64,000 nucleotides of DNA from PALSA-612 sp963711315 (GTDB lineage Bacteria; Actinomycetota; Thermoleophilia; Gaiellales; Gaiellaceae), in contig CAVQDQ010000004.1 in NCBI GenBank assembly GCA_963711315.1, positions 186,001 to 250,000 on the forward strand, given 5' to 3'. Below, piece after piece: positions 1-8,714 of this stretch. Each line of letters opens with the position of its first letter. Position 1 is the stretch's first letter. The position numbers were made by a program, and so were the translations under genes. The notes under the pieces were generated by a model. That model made no database searches and had not been told where the DNA came from. It was given only the letters and a program-made list of their open reading frames with translations.

Positions 1-1062
1 CCCTTGATGACGCGACCGCCGACGTAGATATAGGCGGCCGTCCCGCGCGCGGGCTCCAGGCTGGCGTCGAGTGACGCCAGCAGGCCCTCCGCGGCCCGGC
101 CGACACGGCCGAGGACGACCGGGTCGAGGCGGCCCGGACGCGTGTCCGGGTCCGGCGCGGCTGCCCTCGGTTGTGATCGTGATCGCCGGGATGTGCTCGG
201 CGAGGAACGCGTCCTGCTCCGTGAGGCTGAAGGGGAAGCCGAGGTCGATCAGCTGGGCGAGCGTGCTCGCGGTTTCCGGCCGGCTGCCGGTCTCCTCGTC
301 CAACCGCGCGGCGGCAGTGGCGACGAGCCCCGGCGCCGGCGAGCGCGGCCCTTGTCCCGCGATCTCGAGCCGCGGCGGCTTGTGTGAGGCGATCGAATCG
401 AGGACGACGACCGCCACGACGTGGTCCGCCTGCGGTGAGCCCTGGGCCAGCCGCCGGGCACCGAGCAGCCCATACGCACCGGCGTCGGTCGACGCGAACA
501 GCAAGGTGTGACTGGGGCTTACCCCGCCCGCAGTCGTTCGCGTTCCCGAGTACGCGCGTGCGAGCTCGATGAGCGCCGCCGTGCCCGAGGCGTTGTCGTT
601 CGTCCCAGCATGACCGCGAGTCGAGTCGCGATGTGCGACGACGACGATCGTGTCGCGGGAGCGACCGGGAACGACGGCGGTCACGTTCCGGAGATCGACA
701 CGCCCGCGGCCGGCGATGTCGACGGGAAAGCGATCGACCCTCGTCTCGAGGCCGAGGCTGGTGAGCTTCCCGGCAACCCACGTGGCAGCCCCTGCCGAAG
801 CCGGGGTGCCCGGCGACCGATCCGGGTGGACGGTAGCGAGCTCCTGGGCGAGCCGGTAGGCGGCCGCGTTGTCGAACGTCGGCTCGAGCGCCGCTGCCGC
901 CTGCGGGAGCGCCGCCGGGCGCGAGATGCTGAATGCTGCGGCGAGCAGTGGGATCGCGGCGACGATCCACGACGCGCGGTACAGGCGGCCGCTGAGCGGC
1001 CGCTCGAGCGAGCCGGAACGGGGCCGCCGCGCGCCGCTGGTAGAGGTGAAGGGCTCCGAAAT
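1..1062 (-). CDS. M28-family metallopeptidase, partial, frameshifted
   Basis: The minus strand encodes an M28 (aminopeptidase/glutaminyl cyclase fold) zinc peptidase that runs off the left edge. Reading from about 1062 there is one N-terminal membrane segment (RASWIVAAIPLLAAAF, near 990-940). The metal-binding motif VVVAHRDS follows near 640-615, then GTNDNASGTAALIELA near 600-560. The downstream part LDPVVLGRVGRAAEGL (130-80) is in another frame, so there is a 1-base shift near 155-165. The N-terminal anchor suggests a membrane-tethered ectoenzyme. The start is unresolved: no ATG, GTG or TTG lies in frame after the upstream stop, and candidates are ATT at 1062 or CTG near 998. It is transcribed divergently from the response regulator. 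The family is clear; its substrate is unknown. Confidence 0.75.
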   Translation of the reverse strand, partial: MSEPFTSTSGARRPRSGSLERPLSGRLYRASWIVAAIPLLAAAFSISRPAALPQAAAALEPTFDNAAAYRLAQELATVHPDRSPGTPASAGAATWVAGKLTSLGLETRVDRFPVDIAGRGRVDLRNVTAVVPGRSRDTIVVVAHRDSTRGHAGTNDNASGTAALIELARAYSGTRTTAGGVSPSHTLLFASTDAGAYGLLGARRLAQGSPQADHVVAVVVLDSIASHKPPRLEIAGQGPRSPAPGLVATAAARLDEETGSRPETASTLAQLIDLGFPFSLTEQDAFLAEHIPAITITTEGSRAGPGHASGPPRPGRPRPCRPGRGGPAGVTRRQPGARARDGRLYLRRRSRHQG

Positions 1063-1070
1063 GGCGCGGC

Positions 1071-1077
1071 TATAGTA
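1071..1077. promoter_or_regulatory. Possible bidirectional -10 element
   Basis: TATAGT on the plus strand lies 22 bases before the response-regulator ATG. The complementary strand reads TACTAT toward the M28 gene. Both fit an actinobacterial -10, and the shared CTATAG core is palindromic. No convincing -35 is visible on either side. The assignment rests on motif and divergent layout only. Confidence 0.35.
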
Positions 1078-1098
1078 GGTCGCGGTTACCCGCGGCTC

Positions 1099-1797
1099 AT
1101 GTCGAACCCAGCCACCATTCTCCTGGTCGACGACGAGGAAGCTGTCCAGAAGCTCTTGGCCTACCCCCTCGAGCGCGACGGTTACCGAGTCGTGCAGGCG
1201 CGAGACGGCGATGAGGCGCTGCGGCAATTCGAGGAGCACTCCGTCGACCTCGTGGTCCTGGATCTCATGCTGCCGAAGCTCGACGGGCTCGAGGTCTGCA
1301 AGCGGCTACGGGCGGTCAGTCACGTCCCGATCATCATGCTCACGGCTCGCGACGACGAGGTGGACAAGGTGCTCGGCCTCGAGCTCGGCGCCGACGACTA
1401 CATCACGAAGCCGTTCTCGATCCGGGAGTTCCGTAGTCGGGTCAAGGCCGCGCTCCGTCGCGCGGCCGCACCGAAGCACGATGCTGATGGGCAGGAAGCG
1501 ATCACAATCGACGGGCTCGTCGTCGATCCGGCCAGACGCGCGGTGCAGATGAACGGCGAGCCGGTCGAGCTCACGTACGTCGAGTTCGAGCTGCTTTCGA
1601 CGCTGGCGTCGAAGCCGGGCCGCGTGTACAGCCGGCAGGCGCTGCTCGTCGCGCTGTGGGGCGACTCCGCATACCGCGATCCCCGCACCATCGACGTCCA
1701 CGTGCGCCACCTCCGCGAGAAGCTCGAGCCCGCGCCGAGCGAGCCGCAGTTCATCCTGACGGTGCGCGGCGTCGGCTACCGCTTCCGCGACGCGTGA
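1099..1797 (+). CDS. OmpR/PhoB-family response regulator
   Basis: This is a 232-residue DNA-binding response regulator. The N-terminal receiver domain (about 1-120) has the acidic pocket LVDDEE, the phospho-acceptor Asp55 in VVLDLMLP, and Lys104 in YITKPFS. A winged-helix effector domain (about 135-230) includes LTYVEFELLSTLASKPGRV and ends with the typical VRGVGYRF. The ATG at 1099 gives a family-typical N-terminus; an upstream in-frame extension has no homologous look. Its TGA overlaps the GTG of the sensor kinase (GTGA), so the two form a two-component operon. The signal and regulon cannot be read from sequence. RegX3/PhoP-like is a reasonable subfamily guess. Confidence 0.93.
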   Translation: MSNPATILLVDDEEAVQKLLAYPLERDGYRVVQARDGDEALRQFEEHSVDLVVLDLMLPKLDGLEVCKRLRAVSHVPIIMLTARDDEVDKVLGLELGADDYITKPFSIREFRSRVKAALRRAAAPKHDADGQEAITIDGLVVDPARRAVQMNGEPVELTYVEFELLSTLASKPGRVYSRQALLVALWGDSAYRDPRTIDVHVRHLREKLEPAPSEPQFILTVRGVGYRFRDA

Positions 1798-3224
1798 ACC
1801 CTCTCCGTAGCGTCGGCGCGAAGCTCAGTCTCGCGCTGCTGCTCTGTGTCACGGCCGCGCTCGGGCTCGTCTACGCAGCGGTGGCGCCATCGCTCGAGAG
1901 CCGGCTCATCGACTCGCGGCTCAACGATCTCGAGGGGAGCGCGCCCGCCCTTGCGCAGCAGATCTTGGTCACGGACATCCTCGGCCGGGACTTCTACGAC
2001 CGCGCGGGCACGACGACGAACTCCCGCGTCGTGCTGTTGAAGCCGTTCTCGAAAGGTAGGGAAACGTGGACGATGGTCGTTAAGGAGGACTCGCAGGGCG
2101 GCAACTCCGAAGACATTCGCACGGACCCGCTGGCGCTCGGCACCTCCCACGACCTCAGTCCTCGCCGTTCGACCGTCACTCGCGGCGGCGTGCGCTTCGC
2201 GGAGGTGACGGTTCCGGTCGGGCGAGACGGGACGGTGCTCCTGCTGTCGGCGTCGCTCGCGCGCGCCCTCAGCGACGTAAGCCTCGTCAAGCGAAGGCTG
2301 CTGATTGCAGGTGGCATCGTGCTGGCGCTCGTGTTCGTGGTCGGCTACGCGGGCGCGTGGGTGTTCGCGCGCCGTATCCGCCGGCTGGAGAGGGCGGCCG
2401 AGCGCATCGCCGACGGGATGTTCGACGAGCCGGTCGTGGACTCCGGGCAGGACGAGGTCGGCGAGCTCGCGCGTGCCTTCGAGCGCATGCGTCGGCGGTT
2501 GGCGCAGCTCGACCACGCCCGCCGCGAGTTCATCGCGAACGCATCGCACGAGCTGCGAACACCGGTCTTCTCCCTGGGCGGCTTCCTCGAGCTCCTCGAC
2601 GACGAGGAGCTGGACGAGGAGACGCGCCGCGAGTTCCTGGCCACCATGCGCGAGCAGGTGCAGCGCCTGGAGAAGCTCGCCACCGAGTTGCTCGACCTCT
2701 CTCGTCTGGACGCCGGGCATATCAACCTCGACCGTGAGGCAGTGGCCGTTGACGAGGTGGCGCGAACGGCGGCAGGGGAGTTCGCGGCCGTCGCGCTCCA
2801 GAGCGGGCACGACCTCGAGGTGGATGCGCCACGGCCTGTGCTGGCCATCGCGGACGAGCAGCGCCTCTTGCAGATCGCGCGGATCCTGCTCGAGAACGCG
2901 CTCGTGCACACTCGGAGTGGGACGCACGTCTGGATCGAGGTGACGGAGGACCGCGGTCGTGCGCGGCTCTCCGTGTCGGACGACGGGCCGGGAATCGACG
3001 AGGCCGAGGCCGCGAACATCTTCGAGCGCTTCTACCGCGTGGACGGTGCCCAGGCTTCGGGCAGCGGGCTCGGCCTGGCGATCGCGCGAGAGCTGGTGCG
3101 TCTCATGGGCGGCTCGCTGGAGCTCGAGCGCTTCGAGAGCCGCACGACCTTCACAGTCATGCTGCCGGCGGCGGCATCGTCTGTCGAAAGCGTGACAAAG
3201 ACGCCGGTCAAGGCCGCCACCTAG
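1794..3224 (+). CDS. Sensor histidine kinase, HAMP-HisKA-HATPase
   Basis: This 476-residue membrane kinase is the likely partner of the preceding regulator. Order: TM helix near 9-30, extracytoplasmic sensor region about 31-170, second TM (GGIVLALVFVVGYAGAWVF), and HAMP linker (RRIRRLERAAERIADGMF). The dimerisation/phosphoacceptor helix carries His252 in ANASHELRTP. The ATPase domain shows the N box (LLENALVH), DDGPGI, FERFYR and GSGLGLAIA. The start is GTG at 1794, overlapping the upstream stop. The sensor loop matches no named domain I recognise. The kinase is intact, with no frameshift. Confidence 0.93.
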   Translation: MNPLRSVGAKLSLALLLCVTAALGLVYAAVAPSLESRLIDSRLNDLEGSAPALAQQILVTDILGRDFYDRAGTTTNSRVVLLKPFSKGRETWTMVVKEDSQGGNSEDIRTDPLALGTSHDLSPRRSTVTRGGVRFAEVTVPVGRDGTVLLLSASLARALSDVSLVKRRLLIAGGIVLALVFVVGYAGAWVFARRIRRLERAAERIADGMFDEPVVDSGQDEVGELARAFERMRRRLAQLDHARREFIANASHELRTPVFSLGGFLELLDDEELDEETRREFLATMREQVQRLEKLATELLDLSRLDAGHINLDREAVAVDEVARTAAGEFAAVALQSGHDLEVDAPRPVLAIADEQRLLQIARILLENALVHTRSGTHVWIEVTEDRGRARLSVSDDGPGIDEAEAANIFERFYRVDGAQASGSGLGLAIARELVRLMGGSLELERFESRTTFTVMLPAAASSVESVTKTPVKAAT

Positions 3225-3234
3225 GCGCCGGACG

Positions 3235-3252
3235 CGTTTTCACGTGGAAACG
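3235..3252. promoter_or_regulatory. 18-bp imperfect palindrome around CACGTG
   Basis: CGTTTTCACGTGGAAACG is an inverted repeat with one mismatched pair, just after the kinase stop codon. Its size and symmetry would suit a dimeric regulator site. It could equally be chance in a short intergenic region. Confidence 0.25.
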
Positions 3253-3290
3253 GTAGGAGGGGCTGGCGGAACGGTGCTCGTCGTCGGGGC

Positions 3291-3382
3291 GCGCTGGAGG
3301 TTGTGATGCAAGGACGCAGGGAGCCCGCGTACTAGTCCAAGTACGTGGGCGACTGAGGACGCCGCAGCACGGCCTCCAGCGT
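3291..3382 (+). other. Long, highly structured imperfect hairpin (candidate structured RNA)
   Basis: About 92 bases fold into one nested stem. A perfect 9-bp outer stem pairs 3292-3300 with 3373-3381. Next come short helices 3303-3305/3368-3370 and 3307-3309/3364-3366. A middle region allows 3317-3319 to pair with 3353-3355 and has adjacent G and A bases facing each other. The inner 11-bp stem pairs 3323-3333 with 3340-3350 (one G-U) around a 6-base loop. No U-tract follows, so a simple terminator is unlikely. It lies 84 bases upstream of the treT start. I do not recognise the family. Alternatives are a cis-regulatory leader, a small RNA, or a dispersed palindromic repeat. Confidence 0.5.
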
Positions 3383-3465
3383 GATTCCGGAGGCACAGTC
3401 ACTGTTTCGCCAGACTCTCCTGCAGTCCGACGCCGGGCTGTATCGTTGCCGCCGGGCGCGTTTTC

Positions 3466-4755
3466 ATGCTGAATCTCGTCAACGTCGGACACAAGTCGCT
3501 CGCGGATTACGCGTCGATCTCGACGCCTGGGTTGATGGCGGAGATCGACGAGCTGGCCGCGCCGCTCGTCGGCAAGCGCGTGCTCCACCTGTCGGCGACG
3601 GCGTTCGGCGGTGGCGTGGCCGAGATCAACTACACGCTCGTGCCGCTGATGGCGGACGTCGGGCTTGAGGTCGAGTGGCGCATCATCCAGGCTACGGACG
3701 GCTTCTTCGACGCAACGAAGACGATCCACAACGCGCTCCAGGGCAATCCCGAGGGCCTGACGGAGGAGCAGCAGGAGATCTACCGGCGCTGCAATGCCGA
3801 GAACGCGCGGCTGCTCGACGGCGAGTACGACCTCATCATCGTCCACGACGCGCAGCCGGCGGCGATGATCGATACGGCCGAGGGTTCGTCCGCCCGCTGG
3901 ATCTGGCGCTGCCACATCGACCTCTCCACGCCGAACGAGGAAGTGCTCGGCTTGCTCTTGCCCTCCATCGCGAAGCACGACGCGGCCATCTTTCACATGG
4001 AGGAGTACGTGCCGCGTGGCGGCGCGCTACCGCGGTCGTACATCTGGCCTCCGGCGATCGACCCGCTGGCGCCGAAGAACATGGCACTGCCGCCCGAAGA
4101 GTCCGTGTACATCGTCAACCAGTTCGGCATCGACACGAGCCGCCCGCTGCTCACCCAGGTCTCCCGGTTCGACCCGTGGAAGGACCCGCTAGGCGTCATC
4201 GACGCCTATCGCGTGGTGAAGGAGGTGCATCCGGGCGTCCAGTTGGCCCTAGTCGGCTCGATGGCGCACGACGATCCCGAGGGCTGGGACTTCTACAACC
4301 AGACCGTCGCCTACGCCGGCGAGGACCCTGACATCTTCGTGCTGTCGAATCTCAACAACGTCGGCTCCGTCGAGGTGAACGCGTTTCAGGTGTATTCCGC
4401 GGCGCTGATCCAGAAGTCGATCCGCGAGGGATTCGGTCTGACCGTGTCGGAAGGCCTCTGGAAGGCTCGACCCGTGGTGGCCGGCCGTGTGGGCGGCATC
4501 GTCACCCAGATCGAGCATGGCGTCACCGGCTGGCTCGTCGACTCGTCGACGGAGTGCGCCGATGCATGTCTCGAGATCATGGCCGATCCTGCCGCGGCTC
4601 GTGAGGCAGCGTTGCGCGGCAAGGAGCACGTGCGCAAGCACTTCCTCACCCCGAGGTTGCTTCGCGACTGGCTCGTGCTCTTCAACCGCTTGCTCGGCTC
4701 GGAGAGCGCGGGCGGTGCGGAGCTCGTGGAGGTTGCCGCAGAGCCGACGGGATGA
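3466..4755 (+). CDS. treT: Retaining trehalose synthase-type glycosyltransferase (GT4, TreT-like)
   Basis: A 429-residue GT4 glycosyltransferase with the features of TreT, which joins an NDP-glucose donor and glucose to give trehalose. The N-terminal half has LHLSATAFGGGVAEI and VHDAQP followed by WRCHIDLSTP. The C-terminal half has TQVSRFDPWKDPLGVI and the donor-binding segment SIREGFGLTVSEGLWKARP. Length fits the family. The ATG at 3466 is used because homologous-looking sequence begins there. Its stop overlaps the otsA ATG (ATGA), so the two trehalose-related genes are translationally linked. Donor and direction of the reaction are inferred from family. Confidence 0.85.
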   Translation: MLNLVNVGHKSLADYASISTPGLMAEIDELAAPLVGKRVLHLSATAFGGGVAEINYTLVPLMADVGLEVEWRIIQATDGFFDATKTIHNALQGNPEGLTEEQQEIYRRCNAENARLLDGEYDLIIVHDAQPAAMIDTAEGSSARWIWRCHIDLSTPNEEVLGLLLPSIAKHDAAIFHMEEYVPRGGALPRSYIWPPAIDPLAPKNMALPPEESVYIVNQFGIDTSRPLLTQVSRFDPWKDPLGVIDAYRVVKEVHPGVQLALVGSMAHDDPEGWDFYNQTVAYAGEDPDIFVLSNLNNVGSVEVNAFQVYSAALIQKSIREGFGLTVSEGLWKARPVVAGRVGGIVTQIEHGVTGWLVDSSTECADACLEIMADPAAAREAALRGKEHVRKHFLTPRLLRDWLVLFNRLLGSESAGGAELVEVAAEPTG

Positions 4756-6208
4756 GCCCGCCGCCGGCTGATCGTCGTCTCGAACCGCGGCCCGGTTACA
4801 TACGGCCGCGACGAAGCGGGAAATCGGAGCACGCGCCGAGGCGGCGGCGGTCTCGTCACCGCCATCGACAGTCTCGCGTCCGATTACGACGTGACGTGGA
4901 TCGCCAGTGCGATCAGCGAGGAGGATCGAGCTGTCGCGCAGGAGGCGGGTAACGGCGCCTTCGACGAGCTGTCTCGCCGCGAATCGCCCTTCCGGTTGCG
5001 GCTCGTGCCCCACGATCCCGCGGCGTTCGACCGCCATTACAACGTCGTCGCCAACCCGATGCTGTGGTTCATCCAGCACCGGCTGTGGGATCTCGTGCGA
5101 GCCCCCGCTCTCGACGAGTCGCTTCCACGAGGCATGGCACGGCGGCTACGTGGAGGTGAACGGCGGCTTCGCAGACGCGGTCGTCGACGAGCTCGAGCAG
5201 GAGCCCGACGCCACGGTGTTCTTTCACGACTACCACCTCTACCTGGCGCCCCGTTTCGTGCGCGACCGTTGTCCCGATGCGCGGCTCGCGCACTTCGTGC
5301 ACATCCCCTGGGTCAGCCTCGACGGCTGGAGCGTCCTGCCGTCGGACATGCGCTGGGCCGTGCACAACGGACTGCTGGCGAACGATCTCGTCGGCTTTCA
5401 CACCGAGCGCTGGCGCCGGTTGTTTGCCGAGGCGGCCTCGGCCATCGCCGGCGCCGAGCTGAACGGCACCACGATCGAGTACGCAGGCCACGTGACGCAG
5501 ACGATGGCTCGCCCGATCTCCGTGGATCCGAGCGAGCTCGATGCGCTCGCGCTCGACGACGCCGTGCTGGAGCGTCAGGCGGCTTTGCGGCGAGAGCGGC
5601 CCGAGCGTCTCGTCGTGCGGGTCGACCGCACCGATCCGTCGAAGAACATCCTGCGCGGATTCCGTGCCTTCGAGCTGCTGCTCGAGCGCCATCCCGAATA
5701 CCGTGGGCGAGTCGGCATGCTCGCGCTGCTCGACCCGTCTCGTCAGGAGATCACGGAGTACGCGGAGTACCTGGCCGAGATCGAGCAGGTCGCCGCGGAA
5801 GTGAACGAGCGGGTCGGCGCCGGCGTGATCGACCTTCGGCTCGCGGACGACTTCCCGCTCTCCGTCGCCGCGTACATCGAATACGACGTGCTGTTCGTGA
5901 ACCCGATCTTCGACGGCCTCAACCTCGTTGCCAAGGAGGGGCCGCTGCTCAATGCGCGCGACGGCGTGCTCGTGCTCTCGGAGAACGCAGGCGCCGCGGA
6001 CGAGCTGGCGCCGTGGGCGCTGATCGTCAGTCCGTTCGACATCGGTGACCAGGCCGATGCGCTGCACAGGGCCCTGGAGCTCTCCGAGGAGGAGCGCGCG
6101 GCGCGCCTGGCCGGGCTGAGGGCGCACGTGCGCGCGCACGACATCGGCTGGTGGGCGGAGGGGCTCTTCGCCGCCCTGGACGAGCTCTCGGCGGCTACGC
6201 GCGGCTAA
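4752..6208 (+). CDS. otsA: Trehalose-6-phosphate synthase-like GT20 enzyme, two frameshifts
   Basis: GT20-family synthase, normally joining UDP- or other NDP-glucose to glucose-6-phosphate. Conserved parts appear in order: VVSNRGPVTYGRD (donor site), FHEAWHGGYVEVN, FFHDYHLYLAP, FVHIPW, VRVDRTDPSKNI and VNPIFDGLNLVAKEG. The ATG at 4752 overlaps the treT stop, but the homologous frame begins only after a shift at about 4760-4768. A second shift occurs near 5121, between DES and FHEAW. Both look like one-base indels, and about 485 residues are expected after correction. No phosphatase (HAD) domain is fused, and no otsB is visible nearby. A related sugar-phosphate acceptor cannot be excluded. Confidence 0.85.
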
Positions 6209-6217
6209 ACTCGCCCG

Positions 6218-7798
6218 GTGACGGCTGTGGCCGCAGCGACTGTGCGGTCGGTCAATCCGGCGACGCTCGACGTCGTGTGGGAGGCGTCCATCGCCGGGCC
6301 GCAGGAGGTGGCGGAGGCGGTAGCCGCCGCGGCCGCGGCGCAGCGGGGCTGGCGGCTGACGCCGGCGAACGAGCGCCGCCGCCGGTTCGAAGCGCTCATG
6401 GAGCTGTTGCTCGATCGCGCGGACGAGATCGCCTCGACGGTCACGGCCGAGACGGGCAAGCCGCTCGCGGAGTCGTACTCGGCCGAGGTGTTCGTCGCGG
6501 CCGAGAGCGCTCGCTGGATCCCTCGCAACGCGGACGGCGTGCTGAGCGGTGAGCGCCTGCGCACTCCGAGGCTGATCGCGTTCAAGCGAGCGCGTGTCGT
6601 CAACGAGCCGCTCGGCGTCGTCGGTGTGATCTCGCCGTGGAACTTCCCCTTCAGCGTTCCCTTCTCGCAGGTGGCGGCTGTTGTCGGAATGGGCAACGCA
6701 GCGGTGCTGAAGCCGTCCGAGCTGACGCCGCTGTCGGGAGAGCTCGTAGCGCAGCTGTTCTGCGACGCCGGCTTCCCGTCCGACCTCGTGCGAATCGTTC
6801 ACGGCGCCGGTGAGACAGGGCATGCGCTCGTCGAGGCCGAAGGCGTTGCGAAGATTCTCTTCACGGGCTCGGCCCGGGCCGGACGTGCCGTCGCCTCGGC
6901 CGCTGCGCCGCTCCTGCGCCCCGTGACGCTCGAGCTCGGCGGCAAGGACCCGCTGCTCGTCTTCCGCGACTGTGATCTGGAGCGAACGCTCGCAGGCGCG
7001 CTTTGGGGGTCGTTCACCAACTGCGGACAGGTCTGCTCCGGCGCCGAGCGGATCTACGTCGAACGGCCGCTCTACAAACGGTTCACGGAACAGCTGGCCT
7101 TCCGGGCGAGCGATCTACGGATCGGGCGGGGCGACGATCCGGGCGTCGATCTCGGCCCGCTGATCACGGAGCCGCAGCGGGACCGGATCGAGGAGCTCGT
7201 AGACGACGCTCGCGCGAACGGCGCCATCGTCCGCACCGGCGGCGGCCAACCGGAGACAGGGCTCCCCGGGTGGTTCTACGAGCCGACGGTGCTGTCCGGC
7301 GAGCGCATCGAAGGCCGGGTCTCGGAGGAGGAGCTCTTCGGCCCTGTGGTCACGATCGAGCCGTTCACCGGCGAGGAGGAGGCGGTGCGGCTCGCGAACG
7401 CGTCGCCGTACGCTCTCGGCGCGAGTGTCTGGACGCAGGATCCCGCCCGCGCGCGGAGGATCTCGGCTGCGCTCGACGCCGGTGCGGTGTGGACGAACGA
7501 CATCGCGTACTCGTACTACTTCGCCCAGGCGCCGTGGGGAGGCAGGAAGAGCTCGGGCTACGGGCGCACGCACGGCCTGGAGGGTCTCCGGGAGCTCGTG
7601 AGCCCCAAGTACGTCGACGCCGACTCCGGCCGCGTCTCCGTTCCGTGGTGGTACCCGTACCGCCGAGAGGGCGTCGAAGGGTTGAAGGGCGGGCTCGAGC
7701 TGCTGTACCGGAAGGGTGCTCACGAACGCGCGCGAGCCGCCGCCGCGAAGCGGCATGGCCTCGCGCACCTCACACGAAAGTATCTCGGGCGGTCATGA
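6218..7798 (+). CDS. NAD(P)-dependent aldehyde dehydrogenase
   Basis: A 526-residue ALDH-superfamily enzyme that oxidises an aldehyde to its acid. It has the coenzyme region GVISPWNFPFS, general base Glu239 in LELGGKDP, catalytic Cys273 in NCGQVCSG, and the C-terminal EELFGPVV. The start is GTG at 6218, 9 bases after the otsA stop. The end overlaps moaC by ATGA. The subfamily looks like a generic succinate-semialdehyde/betaine-type ALDH with a basic C-terminal extension of about 40 residues. The substrate is not predictable, and its place between trehalose and molybdopterin genes gives no clear hint. Confidence 0.9.
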   Translation: MTAVAAATVRSVNPATLDVVWEASIAGPQEVAEAVAAAAAAQRGWRLTPANERRRRFEALMELLLDRADEIASTVTAETGKPLAESYSAEVFVAAESARWIPRNADGVLSGERLRTPRLIAFKRARVVNEPLGVVGVISPWNFPFSVPFSQVAAVVGMGNAAVLKPSELTPLSGELVAQLFCDAGFPSDLVRIVHGAGETGHALVEAEGVAKILFTGSARAGRAVASAAAPLLRPVTLELGGKDPLLVFRDCDLERTLAGALWGSFTNCGQVCSGAERIYVERPLYKRFTEQLAFRASDLRIGRGDDPGVDLGPLITEPQRDRIEELVDDARANGAIVRTGGGQPETGLPGWFYEPTVLSGERIEGRVSEEELFGPVVTIEPFTGEEEAVRLANASPYALGASVWTQDPARARRISAALDAGAVWTNDIAYSYYFAQAPWGGRKSSGYGRTHGLEGLRELVSPKYVDADSGRVSVPWWYPYRREGVEGLKGGLELLYRKGAHERARAAAAKRHGLAHLTRKYLGRS

Positions 7799-8238
7799 AC
7801 GAGGGCCTCTCGCACCTCGACGAGTCGGGCCGCGTGCACATGGTCGACGTGGGTGGCAAACCGGTGCAGCGCCGTCGGGCGACAGCCACGGCGACCGTAC
7901 GTATGGCGCCGGCCACGGTCGAGCGGCTGCGCGAGCTGCCCAAAGGCGACGCGCTGGCGTGTGCGGAGGTGGCCGGCATCATGGCCGCCAAGCGGACGAG
8001 CGAGCTGATTCCGCTCTGTCATCCGCTCCCGCTCACGCATGTCAGCGTGACCGTGGAGCCCGCGGACGCGTCGGTGGAGATCACCGCGGTGGCCGAGACG
8101 ACCGCGCAGACCGGCGTCGAGATGGAGGCGCTGACGGCTGCCTCGATCGCGGCGCTCACGCTCTACGACATGGTCAAGGGCGTGGACTCGGAACTGGTCG
8201 TCGAAGAGATCCGGCTGGTGGAGAAGACGAAGTCGTGA
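7795..8238 (+). CDS. moaC: Cyclic pyranopterin monophosphate synthase
   Basis: MoaC, 147 residues, converts the MoaA product into cyclic pyranopterin monophosphate in molybdenum-cofactor synthesis. Signatures: HMVDVGGK at the N-terminus, KRTSELIPLCHPL, TGVEMEALTA and DMVKGVD. The ATG at 7795 overlaps the ALDH stop, and the 3' end overlaps the GTG of the MogA-like gene. Both are soluble cytoplasmic enzymes of the same pathway. moaA is not in the window. Confidence 0.95.
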   Translation: MNEGLSHLDESGRVHMVDVGGKPVQRRRATATATVRMAPATVERLRELPKGDALACAEVAGIMAAKRTSELIPLCHPLPLTHVSVTVEPADASVEITAVAETTAQTGVEMEALTAASIAALTLYDMVKGVDSELVVEEIRLVEKTKS

Positions 8239-8714
8239 ACGCGGCCGTGCTCACGGTGTCGGACGGTGTCTCCGAGGGCACCCGCGAGGATCTGAGCGGC
8301 GACGTGCTGGCCGAGTTGCTCGCCGCCGAGGGCTACGAGGTAACGCGAAGGGTCGTTCCCGACGAGCGTGACGAGATCTCCGAGGCGATCTCCGCGCTTG
8401 CAGAGTCCGCCCAGGTCGTGCTCACGACCGGAGGCACCGGCGTCGGACCGCGCGACGTCACGCCCGAGGCCACCCGCGCCGTCCTCGACCGCTGGGCGCT
8501 CGGTATCGCCGAGGCGATCCGGGCGGATGCTGTCGCGAAGACACCGCACGGCATGCTCTCGCGTGGCATTGCCGGCATTCGCGGCCGGACGTTGGTGGTC
8601 AACCTCCCCGGCTCGCCGGGCGGTTGCCGGGACGGCTTCGCCGTGCTCCGGCCGGCGCTCGGTCATGCCGTGAAGCTGATCGCAGGCGAGGAGACGGCGC
8701 ACCGCCAGACGTGA
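8235..8714 (+). CDS. mogA: Molybdopterin adenylyltransferase / MoaB-type protein
   Basis: A 159-residue MoCF-fold protein of the MogA/MoaB group, which adenylates molybdopterin before metal insertion. Motifs: TVSDGVSEG, the nucleotide-binding loop TTGGTGVGPRDVTPEAT, and NLPGSPGG near the C-terminus. The start is GTG at 8235, overlapping the moaC stop. MogA and MoaB cannot be told apart firmly from sequence alone. Co-transcription with moaC supports a cofactor role. Confidence 0.88.
   Translation: MNAAVLTVSDGVSEGTREDLSGDVLAELLAAEGYEVTRRVVPDERDEISEAISALAESAQVVLTTGGTGVGPRDVTPEATRAVLDRWALGIAEAIRADAVAKTPHGMLSRGIAGIRGRTLVVNLPGSPGGCRDGFAVLRPALGHAVKLIAGEETAHRQT

Noticed and set aside
5069..6823. A 584-residue minus-strand open frame opposite otsA and the ALDH gene
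   Set aside because: Arg/His-rich composition typical of antisense frames in GC-rich genes; both real genes are clear on the plus strand.
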